Assembly: GCF_000814905.1 (NCBI RefSeq)
Contig: NZ_JXAG01000036.1
Location: 162 to 64,161 of the forward strand
Length of the DNA: 64,000 bases
From: Enterobacter sp. Bisph1
GTDB lineage: Bacteria > Pseudomonadota > Gammaproteobacteria > Enterobacterales > Enterobacteriaceae
Direction of reading: 5' to 3'
This document shows, one piece after another, positions 8,337-20,127 of the stretch. Below the pieces are notes generated by a model that did not search any database, was not told the origin of the DNA, and saw nothing but the letters and a program-made list of their open reading frames with translations. Position 1 is the stretch's first letter. Each line of letters opens with the position of its first letter. Both the position numbers and the translations under genes were made by a program.

Positions 8337-9302
8337 TTACGCAAAATTTTCGAAGTATGCCTCCAACGCCTCCAGCTGTTCGCTGGCATTCTCAATGGCG
8401 TTGAATGTGCGCCGAAACTGGTCATCTGGAGCATGCTCCTGGAGATACCAGGAGACGTGTTTACGTGCGATTCGGTAACCTTTTGCGTGACCATAAAAGT
8501 CATGCAGTTCCCGAACGTGCGCGCAAAGCAAGCGCTTAACCTCTGCCAAAGGCAGCGGAGCCAGCAGCTCCCCAGTGTCCAGATAATGCTGGATTTCCCG
8601 GAAGATCCAGGGTCTTCCCTGAGCTGCGCGGCCTATCATCAGGGCATCCGCCCCCGTATAGTCGAGCACAGCTCTGGCTTTAAGCGGGTCAGTAATGTCG
8701 CCATTCGCGATAATCGGAATGGAAACTTTCTGCTTAACTGCCCGAATAGTGTCGTACTCAGCATCTCCGTTGAACAAACAGGCGCGGGTGCGTCCATGAA
8801 TGGTCAGAGCCTGGATACCACACTCTTCAGCCAGTTGGGCAATCTCTACGCAGTTACGGTGTTCAGGAGCCCAACCCGTGCGAATCTTCAGCGTGACAGG
8901 AACTTCCACTGCGTTAACCACCGCGGTCAGGATAGACTTCACCAGATCCGGGTATTGCAACAGGGCGGAACCTGCAAGCTTGCGATTCACCTTTTTAGCC
9001 GGGCAGCCCATATTGATATCAATAATCTGGGCGCCGCTTTCCACGTTAATGCGTGCGGCTTGAGCCATTTCATCCGGGTCGCTGCCGGCAATTTGCACGG
9101 TGCGAATACCGGGTTCATCGATGTGCACCATCCGCAGTCGGGACTTGTCGCTTTCCCACACCTGTGGGTTAGAAGACATCATCTCGGATACGGTTAAACC
9201 GGCTCCCATCTCGTAGCACAACGTCCGGAATGGTCTGTCAGTAATGCCAGCCATGGGCGCTGCGATCAGGCGATTTCTGAGCTGGTGGTGTCCGATGCGC
9301 AT
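8337..9302 (-). CDS. dusB: tRNA-dihydrouridine synthase B
   Basis: FMN enzyme that reduces uridine to dihydrouridine in tRNA D-loops using NADPH. The 321 residues form a TIM barrel ([13 protein letters not shown] near the N-terminus) with the catalytic cysteine in [17 protein letters not shown] (Cys100) and the flavin phosphate loop [14 protein letters not shown] helical tRNA-binding C-terminus follows. It is the first gene of the dusB-fis operon, and its ATG lies about 33 bases from the predicted start site. Confidence 0.98.
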   Translation of the reverse strand: MRIGHHQLRNRLIAAPMAGITDRPFRTLCYEMGAGLTVSEMMSSNPQVWESDKSRLRMVHIDEPGIRTVQIAGSDPDEMAQAARINVESGAQIIDINMGCPAKKVNRKLAGSALLQYPDLVKSILTAVVNAVEVPVTLKIRTGWAPEHRNCVEIAQLAEECGIQALTIHGRTRACLFNGDAEYDTIRAVKQKVSIPIIANGDITDPLKARAVLDYTGADALMIGRAAQGRPWIFREIQHYLDTGELLAPLPLAEVKRLLCAHVRELHDFYGHAKGYRIARKHVSWYLQEHAPDDQFRRTFNAIENASEQLEALEAYFENFA

Positions 9303-9334
9303 GAGTTAAGAAATGACCATACTGTGACTGCAAG

Positions 9335-9370
9335 GCGGCGTATATTACGCATTTTTCGCATCAGATGAAA
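9335..9370 (-). promoter_or_regulatory. dusB-fis promoter
   Basis: The minus strand has TTTCAT at 9370-9365, a 17-base spacer, TAATAT at 9347-9342 and a GC-rich discriminator (ACGCCGCC) before the expected start near 9335. The stretch matches the E. coli fis promoter. GC-rich discriminators confer stringent and growth-rate control. Confidence 0.88.
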
Positions 9371-9669
9371 GGCCAAACTTTGAGCAATCCTCTGTTGTAG
9401 ATCAAGGAATAGCCAGTACGCGCCACTATGTAAGTCATTAATTCATATTTTTCATGCGGTTATGCAAAAGGTAAAAATTTCACATTACGCATAAATTCAC
9501 GCAAGTTATCGTTTTTTGACAGTCAATAAGCGCCTGAACTGCTGATTTTTCACACAAAATAGCTGGTTTTTGCGAAGCGGCTCGCAATTTTCCACCCGGC
9601 ATTTTTGCTGCTATGTGGCCGTTCAGCGCGCAGGTACGGCAAAGCGCGGCCCGCTGGCCGCGTTAAATA
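9371..9669. other. upstream region of dusB-fis and 3' region of prmA
   Basis: No coding sequence is supported. AT-rich runs at 9380-9520 are in the position where Fis and IHF bind in E. coli. I cannot delimit individual sites. A 7-bp perfect GC hairpin (CGCGGCC-CGCT-GGCCGCG, 9645-9662) lies just after the prmA stop. It lacks a T-tract, so termination there is uncertain. Confidence 0.55.
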
Positions 9670-10551
9670 TTACTTTTTCTGACCGGTAATCCGGCACCAC
9701 TCTTCTTTCTCAACCACCGGATCGAGCGTAAAGAGCGGCGCGTAGGCTTCACAGACGCTGTCAGCCTGGCTGGCAAGGATACCGGAAAGCCCCAGTAAAC
9801 CGCCTGCAACGGGCAGTACGCTGATTAACGGTGCCAGTTCGCGTAAAGGGCCAGCAAGGATATTGGCGACCACCACATCGGCTTTCATCGCCGCGGGTTG
9901 GTCTTGCGGCAGATAGAGTTCAAGACGCTCGGAAACGCCGTTGCGTTCGGCGTTGTCGCTGCTGGCCTGGATGGCCTGCGGATCGATATCGATCCCGATC
10001 GCTTTTGCGGCGCCCAGTTTCAACGCGGCGATGGCGAGGATCCCGGATCCGCAGCCAAAGTCGATCACCGTTTTACCTGCCAGATCCAGCCCATCGAGCC
10101 ACTGCAGGCACAGCGAGGTGGTTGGATGGGTACCGGTACCGAATGCCAGGCCCGGATCAAGCATTACGTTCACCGCATTGGCATCCGGCACGTCGCGCCA
10201 GCTTGGGCAGATCCACAGGCGTTCGCCAAAGCGCATCGGGTGGAAGTTATCCATCCATTCGCGCTCCCAATCTTTATCCTCAAGCTGTTCAATCTTATGG
10301 GCGAAACCTTCCCCCAAAAGCGGGTGAGCGGCAAGCTGGGCAACCACGTCCGCCATCTCCGTTTCCGCGTCGAACAGACCGATAACATCAGTATCACCCC
10401 ACAGGCGCGTTTCACCCGGCAGCGGCTCAAACACCGGCGTATCGTGGGTATCCTGAAAAGTAATGGATACCGCGCCCGCTTCCATCAGAGCATCGCTCAG
10501 ATCTTCCGCATTCGCGCCGGTGGTGTTCAATTTCAATTGGATCCATGGCAT
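9670..10551 (-). CDS. prmA: ribosomal protein L11 methyltransferase
   Basis: SAM-dependent enzyme that trimethylates several amino groups of ribosomal protein L11. The 293 residues comprise an N-terminal L11-recognition domain of about 60, a linker, and a Rossmann methyltransferase domain with motif [10 protein letters not shown] (162-170) and the NPPF-like [10 protein letters not shown] loop. It follows panF by 11 bases and is probably cotranscribed, as in E. coli. Confidence 0.97.
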   Translation of the reverse strand: MPWIQLKLNTTGANAEDLSDALMEAGAVSITFQDTHDTPVFEPLPGETRLWGDTDVIGLFDAETEMADVVAQLAAHPLLGEGFAHKIEQLEDKDWEREWMDNFHPMRFGERLWICPSWRDVPDANAVNVMLDPGLAFGTGTHPTTSLCLQWLDGLDLAGKTVIDFGCGSGILAIAALKLGAAKAIGIDIDPQAIQASSDNAERNGVSERLELYLPQDQPAAMKADVVVANILAGPLRELAPLISVLPVAGGLLGLSGILASQADSVCEAYAPLFTLDPVVEKEEWCRITGQKK

Positions 10552-10562
10552 GACGTAACTCT

Positions 10563-12014
10563 TTATTCATTAACAGAAAGGGTCGAAGCCTGCGGCGCGG
10601 GGCGACCGAAACGGTTCCCGACGACAAAGGCCAGCAAACTAAACAGTAGCGAGGGCACAATTGGATGGAAGCCCATGTACTGAATACTAAAGGTGGCGAG
10701 CACGGCATACAGCGCGCCGCCGACAATCATCGCGCTGAGCGCACCGGCGGCATTGGCGCGTTCCCAGTACAGGCCCAGCACCAGCGGCCATAAGAACACC
10801 GCTTCCAGCCCGCCAAAGGCCAGCAGGTTTAGCCAGATGATCATCTCCGGAGGACGCCATGCTGCCAGCATCATTAAGATGCCGAGCACCAGCGTGGTAA
10901 CGGTGGAAATACGCTTTAAACGTGGCTCATGACGAATTTTAGTCGGCTGCGCGCTTAACCACAGATCTTTGATGATGGTGGCAGAGGCTTGCAGCAGATG
11001 TGCATTGACGTTTGACATGATCGCGGCCATCGGCGCGGCGAGGAACAGACCTGCGGCCCACGGCGGCAGCACCTCCACCATCAGCGTCGGGATCACCTGA
11101 TCCGGCACGGAGAGATTCGGCAGCACGGCGCGGCCGAGTGCGCCCGCAAGATGCATTCCCAGCATTAACAGCGCGATGACGATGGTGCCGATAATAATGC
11201 CGCGGTGCACCGATTTACTGTCTTTATAGGAAATACAGCGAACGGCAGTGTGCGGCAAACCAACCACGCCAAAACAGACCAGCACCCAAAACGAGGTCAT
11301 AAATGCCGGGGTGAGAAAATCGTTCGCGCCGTGCGGGCTGACCAGTTTCGGGTCGATATGCTGCAGTGTTTCCACGGCATTGTGTAAACCGCCTGCTGCA
11401 TGGATCACCCCGACCAGTAATACCAGCGTACCCACCAACATCACCATGCCCTGCATTGTGTCGTTCAACACGCTGGCGCGGAAACCGCCAAACGCCGTGT
11501 AGAGCGCAATGGTAATGCCAAAGATCAGCAGCCCGGATTCGTACTTGATACCGGCCGCCGTTTCCAGCAGGCGCGCGCCGCCAATAAACTGCACGGCAAT
11601 AGCGCCGACAAATGCCACCAGCAGGCTAATACTTGCAATCCACACCACCGCGCGGCTTTGATAGCGTGCCATTAGCATGTCATTTAGCGTAATGGCGTTA
11701 TAGCGACGTGCCAGAATGGCGAATTTCTTGCCAAGAATGCCCAGCGACAGCCAAATAGTCGGCACCTGGATCATCGCCAGCAGTACCCAGCCAAGGCCGA
11801 ACTTATACGCGGCACCTGGTCCGCCAATAAACGAACTCGCGCTGACATAGGTCGCCGTTAGGGTCATTGCCAGCACGAAGCCGCCCATTGAACGGCTACC
11901 GAGGAAGTATTCACTCAGGAACGTGCCGCTGCTGCGCTGACGCATCGCGTAGAAAGAGAGGCCGAAAACGACGATTAAATAGACAATCAGCACGGCGATA
12001 ATTTCATTTTGCAT
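10563..12014 (-). CDS. panF: sodium/pantothenate symporter
   Basis: Imports pantothenate, the coenzyme A precursor, with Na+. The 483 residues belong to the solute:sodium symporter family, with about 12 membrane segments and the signatures [19 protein letters not shown] and [17 protein letters not shown] start at the ATG at 12014 (MQNEIIAVL), which matches E. coli PanF. An upstream frame to 12110 adds 32 residues with no counterpart and overlaps yhdT heavily. The chosen start overlaps the yhdT stop by 11 bases, implying coupled translation. Confidence 0.96.
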   Translation of the reverse strand: MQNEIIAVLIVYLIVVFGLSFYAMRQRSSGTFLSEYFLGSRSMGGFVLAMTLTATYVSASSFIGGPGAAYKFGLGWVLLAMIQVPTIWLSLGILGKKFAILARRYNAITLNDMLMARYQSRAVVWIASISLLVAFVGAIAVQFIGGARLLETAAGIKYESGLLIFGITIALYTAFGGFRASVLNDTMQGMVMLVGTLVLLVGVIHAAGGLHNAVETLQHIDPKLVSPHGANDFLTPAFMTSFWVLVCFGVVGLPHTAVRCISYKDSKSVHRGIIIGTIVIALLMLGMHLAGALGRAVLPNLSVPDQVIPTLMVEVLPPWAAGLFLAAPMAAIMSNVNAHLLQASATIIKDLWLSAQPTKIRHEPRLKRISTVTTLVLGILMMLAAWRPPEMIIWLNLLAFGGLEAVFLWPLVLGLYWERANAAGALSAMIVGGALYAVLATFSIQYMGFHPIVPSLLFSLLAFVVGNRFGRPAPQASTLSVNE

Positions 12015-12246
12015 CGCTATCCTCCAGGGAGATATCGCGGAAGATAAAGCGCACCATCGCCCAGCAGAGCAACACAAACACCAGCGGTGTGAGAAGACAG
12101 GCCAGCTCAAACCAGCGCGGCAGGCCGGTAAAGCCCTGTTCAGAGCCAGGAAAGTAAGCGCACACTAACCATGCGGCAAGATAGAGAAGGGTCAGCCACA
12201 GCGCCCAGCGGGCTTCTTTGTGAGCCTGAACAAAACGGTTGTCCAT
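12004..12246 (-). CDS. yhdT: small membrane protein YhdT (DUF997)
   Basis: An 80-residue inner-membrane protein with two hydrophobic segments (WALWLTLLYLAAWLVCAY and LACLLTPLVFVLLCWAMV). The start MDNRFVQAHKEAR matches E. coli YhdT. An upstream ATG at 12315 lies inside the accC terminator region and is rejected. It overlaps panF by 11 bases and always accompanies it in this order, so a role with the pantothenate transporter is plausible but unproven. Confidence 0.93.
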   Translation of the reverse strand: MDNRFVQAHKEARWALWLTLLYLAAWLVCAYFPGSEQGFTGLPRWFELACLLTPLVFVLLCWAMVRFIFRDISLEDSDAK

Positions 12247-12313
12247 TTTTGTCCCTTGTAGATGAAGAAAGCGGGGATTGTACCCTAAGGCCATCTTGAG
12301 GAGAGAGAAAAAC

Positions 12314-12341
12314 AAAAAAGGCCGGAATATCCGGCCTTTTT
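12314..12341 (-). terminator. terminator of accBC
   Basis: AAAAAGGCCGG-ATAT-CCGGCCTTTTTT on the minus strand, 14 bases after the accC stop. It separates accBC from yhdT-panF-prmA. Confidence 0.9.
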
Positions 12342-12354
12342 GAACAGATGCAGA

Positions 12355-13704
12355 TTATTTTTCCTGCAAACCGAGTTTTTTCTCCAGATAGTGGATGTTG
12401 GTACCACCATGATGGAAATTTTCGTCGCTCATAATACGCATCTGCAGATCAACATTGGTTTTGATACCGTCGATAATCAGCTCCTGCAACGCATTTTTCA
12501 TGCGCGCAATGGCCACATCGCGGCTCTCGCCGTAGCAGATAAGCTTGCCGATCATGGAATCGTAATACGGCGGTACGGTGTAACCGGCGTAGATATGCGA
12601 TTCCCAACGCACGCCAAAGCCGCCAGGCGCGTGGAAGCGCGTGATTTTGCCCGGGCTTGGCAGGAAGGTGTTCGGATCTTCGGCGTTAATACGGCATTCC
12701 ACCGCATGGCCTTTCACTACCACTTCATCTTGCGTAATGGACAGCGGCTGACCTGCGGCAATGCGCAGCTGCTCTTTAATCAGGTCGACGCCGGTGATCA
12801 TTTCGGTCACCGGGTGTTCAACCTGAATACGGGTGTTCATCTCGATAAAGTAGAACTCACCGTTTTCGAACAGGAACTCAAACGTACCCGCACCGCGATA
12901 GCCGATATCAACACAGGCTTTCGCGCAACGCTCGCCAATATAGCGACGCAGTTCCGGCGTAATACCCGGTGCCGGCGCTTCTTCAACCACTTTCTGGTGA
13001 CGACGCTGCATGGAACAGTCGCGCTCTGCCAGATAGATAGCGTTGCCCTGACCATCAGCCAGTACCTGGATCTCGACGTGACGAGGATTTTCCAGGTATT
13101 TCTCCATGTACACCATGTCGTTGTTGAAAGCGGCTTTCGCTTCCGCACGGGTCATGCTGATGGACTGCGCCAGGTCGGCATCTTTACGCACGACGCGCAT
13201 ACCGCGACCGCCGCCGCCGCCGGAGGCTTTGATGATAACCGGGTAACCAATGCGTTTAGCATGGGCACGGTTCGCATCCATATCATCGCCCAGCGGGCCG
13301 TCTGAACCCGGAACGGTCGGTACGCCGGCTTTCTTCATCGCGGTAATGGCCGACACTTTATCGCCCATCAGGCGGATGGTGTCTGCGCGCGGACCGATAA
13401 AGATAAAGCCGGAGCGCTCAACCTGCTCAGCGAAGTTGGCATTCTCAGAGAGGAAGCCGTAACCCGGGTGAATCGCCACCGCGCCGGTAATTTCGGCGGC
13501 AGAGATGATTGCCGGGATATTCAGATAGCTTTTTACCGATGGCGCAGGACCGATACATACGGTCTCGTCCGCCAGCAGTACGTGTTTTAAATCGCGGTCC
13601 GCAGTGGAGTGCACAGCGACGGTCTTAATGCCCAGCTCTTTGCAGGCACGAAGAATACGCAGTGCAATCTCGCCGCGGTTGGCGATAACAATTTTATCCA
13701 GCAT
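12355..13704 (-). CDS. accC: acetyl-CoA carboxylase biotin carboxylase subunit
   Basis: ATP-grasp enzyme that carboxylates the biotin on AccB, the first step of fatty acid synthesis. The 449 residues carry [17 protein letters not shown] at the N-terminus, the glycine-rich ATP loop [10 protein letters not shown] (161-170) and the carboxylase signature [16 protein letters not shown]. The length equals E. coli AccC. It follows accB by 11 bases and is terminated downstream. The two genes are cotranscribed so that subunits are made in proportion. Confidence 0.99.
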   Translation of the reverse strand: MLDKIVIANRGEIALRILRACKELGIKTVAVHSTADRDLKHVLLADETVCIGPAPSVKSYLNIPAIISAAEITGAVAIHPGYGFLSENANFAEQVERSGFIFIGPRADTIRLMGDKVSAITAMKKAGVPTVPGSDGPLGDDMDANRAHAKRIGYPVIIKASGGGGGRGMRVVRKDADLAQSISMTRAEAKAAFNNDMVYMEKYLENPRHVEIQVLADGQGNAIYLAERDCSMQRRHQKVVEEAPAPGITPELRRYIGERCAKACVDIGYRGAGTFEFLFENGEFYFIEMNTRIQVEHPVTEMITGVDLIKEQLRIAAGQPLSITQDEVVVKGHAVECRINAEDPNTFLPSPGKITRFHAPGGFGVRWESHIYAGYTVPPYYDSMIGKLICYGESRDVAIARMKNALQELIIDGIKTNVDLQMRIMSDENFHHGGTNIHYLEKKLGLQEK

Positions 13705-13715
13705 GTGCGCCTCGT

Positions 13716-14186
13716 TTACTCGATGACGACCAGCGGCTCGTCAAATTCAACCGGTTGGCCACTTTCAACCAGAATGGCTTTCACCACGCCTGCTTTATCG
13801 GCTTCAATCTGGTTCATCATTTTCATGGCTTCAACGATGCACAGGGTATCGCCCACGTTAACTTTCTGGCCGATTTCGATAAACGCTTTCGCTTCCGGGC
13901 TCGGTGTGCGATAGAAGGTTCCGACCATCGGGGAACGTACGATGTGACCACTGATTTCCGCTGCAGCTGCAGGGGCTTCCAGCGCTGCGGCAGGTGCGAC
14001 AGCGTTAGACAGGGCGGGTTGCTGTTGCATCATCGGCGCAGCATAAGCCTGCTGCATCATCGGGAAACCAACATTCGGCGCGCTGCGGCTGATGCGCACA
14101 GACTCTTCGCCTTCAGAAATTTCCAGTTCGGAGATGCCTGATTCTTCAACCAGCTCGATCAGTTTCTTAATCTTACGAATATCCAT
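13716..14186 (-). CDS. accB: biotin carboxyl carrier protein of acetyl-CoA carboxylase
   Basis: The 156-residue protein has an N-terminal dimerisation part, a Pro/Ala/Gln-rich flexible linker (about 40-77) and a biotinyl domain with EAMKM, where Lys122 receives biotin from BirA. The thumb loop typical of AccB is present ([10 protein letters not shown]). It carries CO2 between AccC and AccAD. It lies 21 bases after aroQ and upstream of accC. In E. coli AccB represses its own operon. Confidence 0.99.
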   Translation of the reverse strand: MDIRKIKKLIELVEESGISELEISEGEESVRISRSAPNVGFPMMQQAYAAPMMQQQPALSNAVAPAAALEAPAAAAEISGHIVRSPMVGTFYRTPSPEAKAFIEIGQKVNVGDTLCIVEAMKMMNQIEADKAGVVKAILVESGQPVEFDEPLVVIE

Positions 14187-14207
14187 GAGTGGGTTCCGTA
14201 CTCTTGT

Positions 14208-14660
14208 TTAGTGTGATTGTGACAGGCGTTTTACCGCCGTCTGTAAAGCGTATGAATAACCTTCCGCCCCCAGCCCGCAAATAACGCCGACGGCGATATC
14301 CGAAAGATAGGAGTGGTGACGGAACGGCTCCCGCGCATGCACGTTGGAAAGATGGATCTCGATAAACGGGATATCCACCGCCAACAATGCGTCGCGGATG
14401 GCGACACTGGTGTGCGTAAACGCGGCCGGATTAATCAGGATGAAGTCAGTAACGTCTTTAGCCTGATGAATACGGTCGATGAGTGCGTACTCCGCGTTTG
14501 ACTGAAAATGCGCCAGTTCCACATGCAGCGCAGCCGCTTCGGCGCTTAAACCATTAACAATTTCGTTAAGGGTTAGCGTGCCGTACTTCTCCGGCTCACG
14601 GGTGCCGAGCATGTTTAGATTCGGTCCGTTCAAAAGTAGTATGTGGAACTTGTCAGCCAT
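14208..14660 (-). CDS. aroQ: type II 3-dehydroquinate dehydratase
   Basis: Catalyses the third step of the shikimate pathway, 3-dehydroquinate to 3-dehydroshikimate. The 150 residues begin with the family signature [20 protein letters not shown], which contains the lid arginine and catalytic tyrosine. [16 protein letters not shown] and [17 protein letters not shown] supply the active-site Asn, His and Arg. K-12 strains carry this gene as a short or absent version and rely on AroD. Many enterobacteria retain it upstream of accB, as here. Confidence 0.97.
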   Translation of the reverse strand: MADKFHILLLNGPNLNMLGTREPEKYGTLTLNEIVNGLSAEAAALHVELAHFQSNAEYALIDRIHQAKDVTDFILINPAAFTHTSVAIRDALLAVDIPFIEIHLSNVHAREPFRHHSYLSDIAVGVICGLGAEGYSYALQTAVKRLSQSH

Positions 14661-14884
14661 TATGCCGCTATCTCCAGCGATTTTCGGGTAAAAGACAAAA
14701 TATACCTTCGTTTCGCAGTTGTCACCTTTTCAGAGGCGAAAAACCCCTGTCAGGAAAACCGAAGTGGCACATTATAACGATTTCGTAGCAATTGGCAGCT
14801 AAATACTGGTCTTATCAGAGAAGATTATCAACCCGCTCCAGCAAACTTGCGGCAATTAACGGAAGTTACGCACATAATGCGGAG

Positions 14885-15484
14885 TTAATGCCACCAATGG
14901 CGAAACTTCTTATATCGACACGCCAGCAGCACAATCGCGACGGCTGCATACAGGATGGGCTGCGGTGACAAAATTTTGACGGACCAAAGGTAGTGAATCG
15001 GCGCGAGGATCGCTACCAGATAGACGAAATTGTGCAGTTGTTGCCAGCGTCTACCCAGTTTACGCTGCGCCCACTGCGTAGACGTCGCCGCCAGCGCCAG
15101 CAGAATCAACCAGCTTATCGCGCCCAGGGTTAAATAGGGACGACTAACCAACTCCTGGCCTAACAAGGAGAGATTATTGATGCCAAGCTCCAGCAGGGTA
15201 TAGCTGGTCAGATGCAGCGTGGCCCAGGCAAAGCACCAAAGCCCCAGCAAGCGGCGGGTGCGGATCAACAACGGTTGTTTGCCGTAACGGGCGAGCGGCG
15301 TTATCAGCAGGCTGGCGAGGAGAAATTTTAGCGCCATTCTGCCGGTAAAATGCTGGATATCTTTTGCCGGGTCGGCGCTGAAATAACCCTGGCTTGCCGC
15401 CCAGAAGAGCCAAAGAAAAGGCAGCAGGCCCGCCAGATGTAATGCAACCTTTAACCAGGTCACCTGTTTAGCCGTTAAGCGCAC
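14885..15484 (-). CDS. msrQ: heme-binding membrane subunit MsrQ
   Basis: Inner-membrane b-type cytochrome that passes electrons from quinones to MsrP. The 199 residues have about six membrane segments of the ferric reductase-like family and candidate haem histidines in [18 protein letters not shown] and [18 protein letters not shown]. It starts with GTG ([13 protein letters not shown]), as in E. coli, directly abutting the msrP stop. The position between aroQ and csrD differs from K-12, where msrPQ lies with hiuH elsewhere. Confidence 0.96.
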   Translation of the reverse strand: MRLTAKQVTWLKVALHLAGLLPFLWLFWAASQGYFSADPAKDIQHFTGRMALKFLLASLLITPLARYGKQPLLIRTRRLLGLWCFAWATLHLTSYTLLELGINNLSLLGQELVSRPYLTLGAISWLILLALAATSTQWAQRKLGRRWQQLHNFVYLVAILAPIHYLWSVKILSPQPILYAAVAIVLLACRYKKFRHWWH

Positions 15485-16483
15485 TTAGAAATTCTCCCGT
15501 AGATCCAGCCCGTGATAAAGCGAGGCTACCTCTTCAGCGTAGCCATTAAACAGCAGCGTCGGCTGACGTTTCACATCCAGCGCGCCACCGGAGCCGATAA
15601 ACCGTTCCGTCGCCTGCGACCAGCGTGGATGATCGACATGAGGATTCACATTGGCGTAAAAACCATATTCGTTAGGTGCGCCGAGGTTCCAGGTTGTCGG
15701 CGGTCGTTTGCTGGTCAGCTTAATGCTCACTATCGATTTAATGCCTTTAAAACCATATTTCCACGGTACGGTCAGGCGAATTGGCGCGCCATTTTGCGGC
15801 GGCAAGGCTTTGCCGTACACACCCACCGTTAACAGCGTCAGCGGATGCATCGCTTCATCTATACGCAGTGCTTCCACGTAGGGATATTGCAGACCGCCGC
15901 CAATGAACCGATCTTTTTGCCCCGGCATCTCATCAGGGGAGTAAAGCGTCTGGAACGCGACATATTTCGCGTTGCTGGTGGGTTCAACCAGCGCCAGCAA
16001 TTTATGCAACGGGAAACCTATCCACGGAACCACCATCGACCAGGCTTCAACACAACGCATGCGGTAGATACGCTCTTCCAGCGGGAAGCGCGAGGTAAGC
16101 GCTGCGTGATCGAGGGTTAACGGTTTCGCCACTTCGCCTTCAATGGTTAAGGTCCAGGGATCGGTTTTCATGCTGCCGGCATTGGCGGCAGGATCGGCCT
16201 TATCCAGGCCAAATTCATAAAAGTTGTTATAGCCGGTGACCTTCTCTTCCGGCGTCAGCGGAAGTTGTGCTTTCCACTGTGCCGGTTGGGTAAAATCGAG
16301 AGGCTTGCCGGAAGGCGCTTTGGGACGATCGTGGCCTTTAAACCAGTCCAGCAGATCCGCCTGCGCAGCGGAGGAAAGCGTTAGCGCCGACGCGCCAATG
16401 CCCAGCATTTTTAGCACCTGTCGGCGCTGCAACATAAAGACAGATTCGGCAGTCACATCGGCTTCGGTCAGTTTCTTCTTCAT
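15485..16483 (-). CDS. msrP: periplasmic methionine sulfoxide reductase catalytic subunit MsrP
   Basis: Molybdopterin enzyme that repairs oxidised methionines in periplasmic proteins. The start [16 protein letters not shown] at 16483, with GGAG upstream, gives 332 residues. An extension to 16555 would add 24 residues ahead of the signal and is rejected. A twin-arginine signal (RR at 20-21, RRQVLKMLG) ends near AQA-DLL. The molybdenum cysteine lies in [11 protein letters not shown]. It pairs with msrQ with no intergenic base. K-12 induces its copy by the hypochlorite-sensing HprSR system, and I see no such genes here. Confidence 0.97.
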   Translation of the reverse strand: MKKKLTEADVTAESVFMLQRRQVLKMLGIGASALTLSSAAQADLLDWFKGHDRPKAPSGKPLDFTQPAQWKAQLPLTPEEKVTGYNNFYEFGLDKADPAANAGSMKTDPWTLTIEGEVAKPLTLDHAALTSRFPLEERIYRMRCVEAWSMVVPWIGFPLHKLLALVEPTSNAKYVAFQTLYSPDEMPGQKDRFIGGGLQYPYVEALRIDEAMHPLTLLTVGVYGKALPPQNGAPIRLTVPWKYGFKGIKSIVSIKLTSKRPPTTWNLGAPNEYGFYANVNPHVDHPRWSQATERFIGSGGALDVKRQPTLLFNGYAEEVASLYHGLDLRENF

Positions 16484-16602
16484 TGCAATCTCCGGTGGTT
16501 TCAGGCCAAGCATGCTGTAAGCGTAGCGTGAGCGCGAGTAAGAGTGTGTTACCAAACATTGTAAATAAACCGGTTAAAAACATTTTTCAGGATTATTGAT
16601 CG

Positions 16603-16630
16603 TTGGCAAAAAATTTCTGAGGACTATACT
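16603..16630 (+). promoter_or_regulatory. probable csrD promoter
   Basis: TTGGCA (16603-16608), a 16-base spacer and TATACT (16625-16630) form a near-consensus sigma-70 promoter about 140 bases upstream of csrD. The rest of the 294-base msrP-csrD gap shows no other clear element. Confidence 0.65.
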
Positions 16631-16777
16631 CGCTGGGATGAAACGCAGGACCAGTTTTCCTCTGCCGCCTGTAAGCTATCCCGGGACGCGGGTAGAGATA
16701 AAAGTTAGCACTCACTTCGATGGCTTTACCCAGAGCGGTAGCCTGTCGTTCTTTTTACCAGCGGAGTTAGCACAGGG

Positions 16778-18715
16778 ATGCGATTAACGACGAAATTCTC
16801 AGCTTTTGTAACTCTGCTCATGGTACTGGCGGTTTTCGTCACCCTGATTGGTTGTTCGCTGAGCTTCTATAATGCCATTCAAAATAAGGTCGCTAATCGC
16901 GTGCAGGCGGTAGCGGCGATTATCGATACGCGACTTATCAGCACGCCCCTTACGCGGCTCCCCCCACAGCTCAATGAGCTTATGGTGCCGGTAGATATCA
17001 TCGCGATAGAGATAAAACAGGGGCAAAAAACCCTGCTTAGCTATACCCATAAGGCCAGCTATCGTCCTGCGGGCAGCAATTATCAATATCGGGAACTTCA
17101 CGTCCCGTCTCTGAAACTCCCGGGTTTTAATTTCACGCTGATCTATCAGGATCCGATGGCGAGTTACGTTCATTCGCTGCTGACGACCGCGCCGCTGACG
17201 GTGGCCATCGGCTTTTTGATCATAGCTCTCTTTCTTTCGGTGCGTTGGTTACGGCGGCAGCTCTCCGGACAGGAGTTACTGGAGACGCGGGCGACGCGGA
17301 TCCTCAACGGCGAGCGCGGGCCGCAGGTACGCGGCAGCATTTACGAGTGGCCATCGCGTACCAGCAGCGCGCTGGATATGCTGTTAACGGATATACAGTT
17401 CGCCAGCGATCAGCGTAGCCGTATGGATACGCTGATTCGTTCCTATGCGGCGCAGGACAAGCGTACCGGGTTAAACAATCGCCTGTTTTTTGATAACCAG
17501 TTAGCTACCTTGCTGGAAGATCAGGAGAAAGTCGGTTCCCACGGCGTGGTAATGATGATTCGCCTGCCGGACTTTGATCTGCTCCACGATAGTGGAGGAA
17601 CCCCTGCCGAAGAGTATCTCTTTACGTTAATTAATCTGCTTTCTACCTTTATTATGCGTTACCCCGGCGCGTTGCTGGCGCGCTATCACCGCAGCGACTT
17701 TGCCGTGCTGCTGCCGCATCGCACCTTAAAGGAAGCGGAAAGCATTGCCGGACAGATCCTGAAAGCGGTGGACGGTTTACCCCCTAATAAAATGCTGACG
17801 CGTGAAGATATTATGCATATTGGTATCTGTGCCTGGCGTAGCGGACAATCCTGTGTGCAGGTGATGGAGCATGCAGAGGCTGCCACACGCAACGCGGTGC
17901 TGCAGGGCGGAAACAGCTGGACAGTCTATGATGACACGCTCCCGGAGCAAGGGCGCGGAAACGTGCGCTGGCGAACGCTTATCGAACAGATGCTCAGCCG
18001 TGGCGGGCCGCGCGCCTATCAGAAACCGGCGATCAACCGTGACGGACAAGTTCACCATCGCGAAATGGTCTTTCGCGTTTTCGACGGCGAGCAAGAAGTG
18101 CTGGCTGAAGAGTATATGCCGATGGTGCTGCAATTTGGCCTTGCTGAAGAGTATGACCGCTTACAGATAACGCGTCTGATCGCCTTTATTGGTTTCTGGC
18201 CCGACGAAAATCTGGCGTTACAGATATCCGTAGAGTCGTTAATCCGTCCGCGTTTTCAGCGCTGGCTGCGTGATACCTTAATGCAGTGCGAAAAATCTCA
18301 ACGTAAACGGATTATTTTTGAACTTGCAGAGGCAGATGTCTGTCAACATATCAGCCGGTTACATTCGGTGGTGCGTTTAATTAACGCTTTAGGCGCGCGA
18401 GTCGCGGTAAATCAAGCGGGCCTGACGTTAGTGAGCACCAGTTGGATTAAAGCGTTGGATGTTGAATTATTAAAGCTGCATCCGGGTCTGGTCAGGAACA
18501 TTGAAAAGCGCACCGAGAACCAACTGCTGGTGCAAAGCCTCGTGGAAGCGTGCAAAGGCACGAAAACACGCGTTTTCGCGACGGGCGTTCGCTCCCGAGG
18601 TGAATGGCAGATGCTGGTTGAACGGGGCGTTGTGGGTGGACAGGGCGATTTTATCTCGCCTTCCCAACCGCTCGATAGCAATGTGAAAAAATATTCGCAA
18701 AGATATTCGGTTTGA
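16778..18715 (+). CDS. csrD: CsrD, regulator of CsrB/CsrC RNA decay
   Basis: Inner-membrane protein that targets the regulatory RNAs CsrB and CsrC for RNase E degradation, so raising free CsrA. The 645 residues start MRLTTKFSAFVTLL, with membrane segments near 10-30 and 133-150 around a periplasmic region. The GGDEF domain is degenerate (HRSDF). The EAL domain is degenerate too (REM and ELAEADV replace key motifs). It is therefore not expected to make or cleave cyclic-di-GMP. The degeneracy matches E. coli CsrD and is the normal state of the family. Confidence 0.97.
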   Translation: MRLTTKFSAFVTLLMVLAVFVTLIGCSLSFYNAIQNKVANRVQAVAAIIDTRLISTPLTRLPPQLNELMVPVDIIAIEIKQGQKTLLSYTHKASYRPAGSNYQYRELHVPSLKLPGFNFTLIYQDPMASYVHSLLTTAPLTVAIGFLIIALFLSVRWLRRQLSGQELLETRATRILNGERGPQVRGSIYEWPSRTSSALDMLLTDIQFASDQRSRMDTLIRSYAAQDKRTGLNNRLFFDNQLATLLEDQEKVGSHGVVMMIRLPDFDLLHDSGGTPAEEYLFTLINLLSTFIMRYPGALLARYHRSDFAVLLPHRTLKEAESIAGQILKAVDGLPPNKMLTREDIMHIGICAWRSGQSCVQVMEHAEAATRNAVLQGGNSWTVYDDTLPEQGRGNVRWRTLIEQMLSRGGPRAYQKPAINRDGQVHHREMVFRVFDGEQEVLAEEYMPMVLQFGLAEEYDRLQITRLIAFIGFWPDENLALQISVESLIRPRFQRWLRDTLMQCEKSQRKRIIFELAEADVCQHISRLHSVVRLINALGARVAVNQAGLTLVSTSWIKALDVELLKLHPGLVRNIEKRTENQLLVQSLVEACKGTKTRVFATGVRSRGEWQMLVERGVVGGQGDFISPSQPLDSNVKKYSQRYSV

Positions 18716-20063
<1,348 letters not shown>

Positions 20064-20070
20064 TCCGCGC

Positions 20071-20102
20071 CAGATGCGAGGCGCGTTGCCGCTTCGCATC
20101 TG
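20071..20102 (+). terminator. mreB-mreC intercistronic hairpin
   Basis: CAGATGCGA and TCGCATCTG arms form a 9-bp perfect stem just after the mreB stop. There is no strong T-tract, so it may attenuate or stabilise rather than fully terminate. Confidence 0.55.
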
Positions 20103-20127
20103 TCTGGCCTGAGAATACGCAAAGCCT

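Noticed and set aside
12340-13305. 321-codon plus-strand frame
   Set aside because: It is fully antisense to accC, an obvious gene. Its length comes from the codon bias of the real frame.
16596-16787. 63-codon plus-strand frame before csrD
   Set aside because: It runs through the probable csrD promoter, has no ribosome-binding site and resembles no known protein.
16778-18715. CsrD as an active diguanylate cyclase or phosphodiesterase
   Set aside because: HRSDF and the degenerate EAL motifs are the known state of CsrD orthologues, so this is not a new loss.
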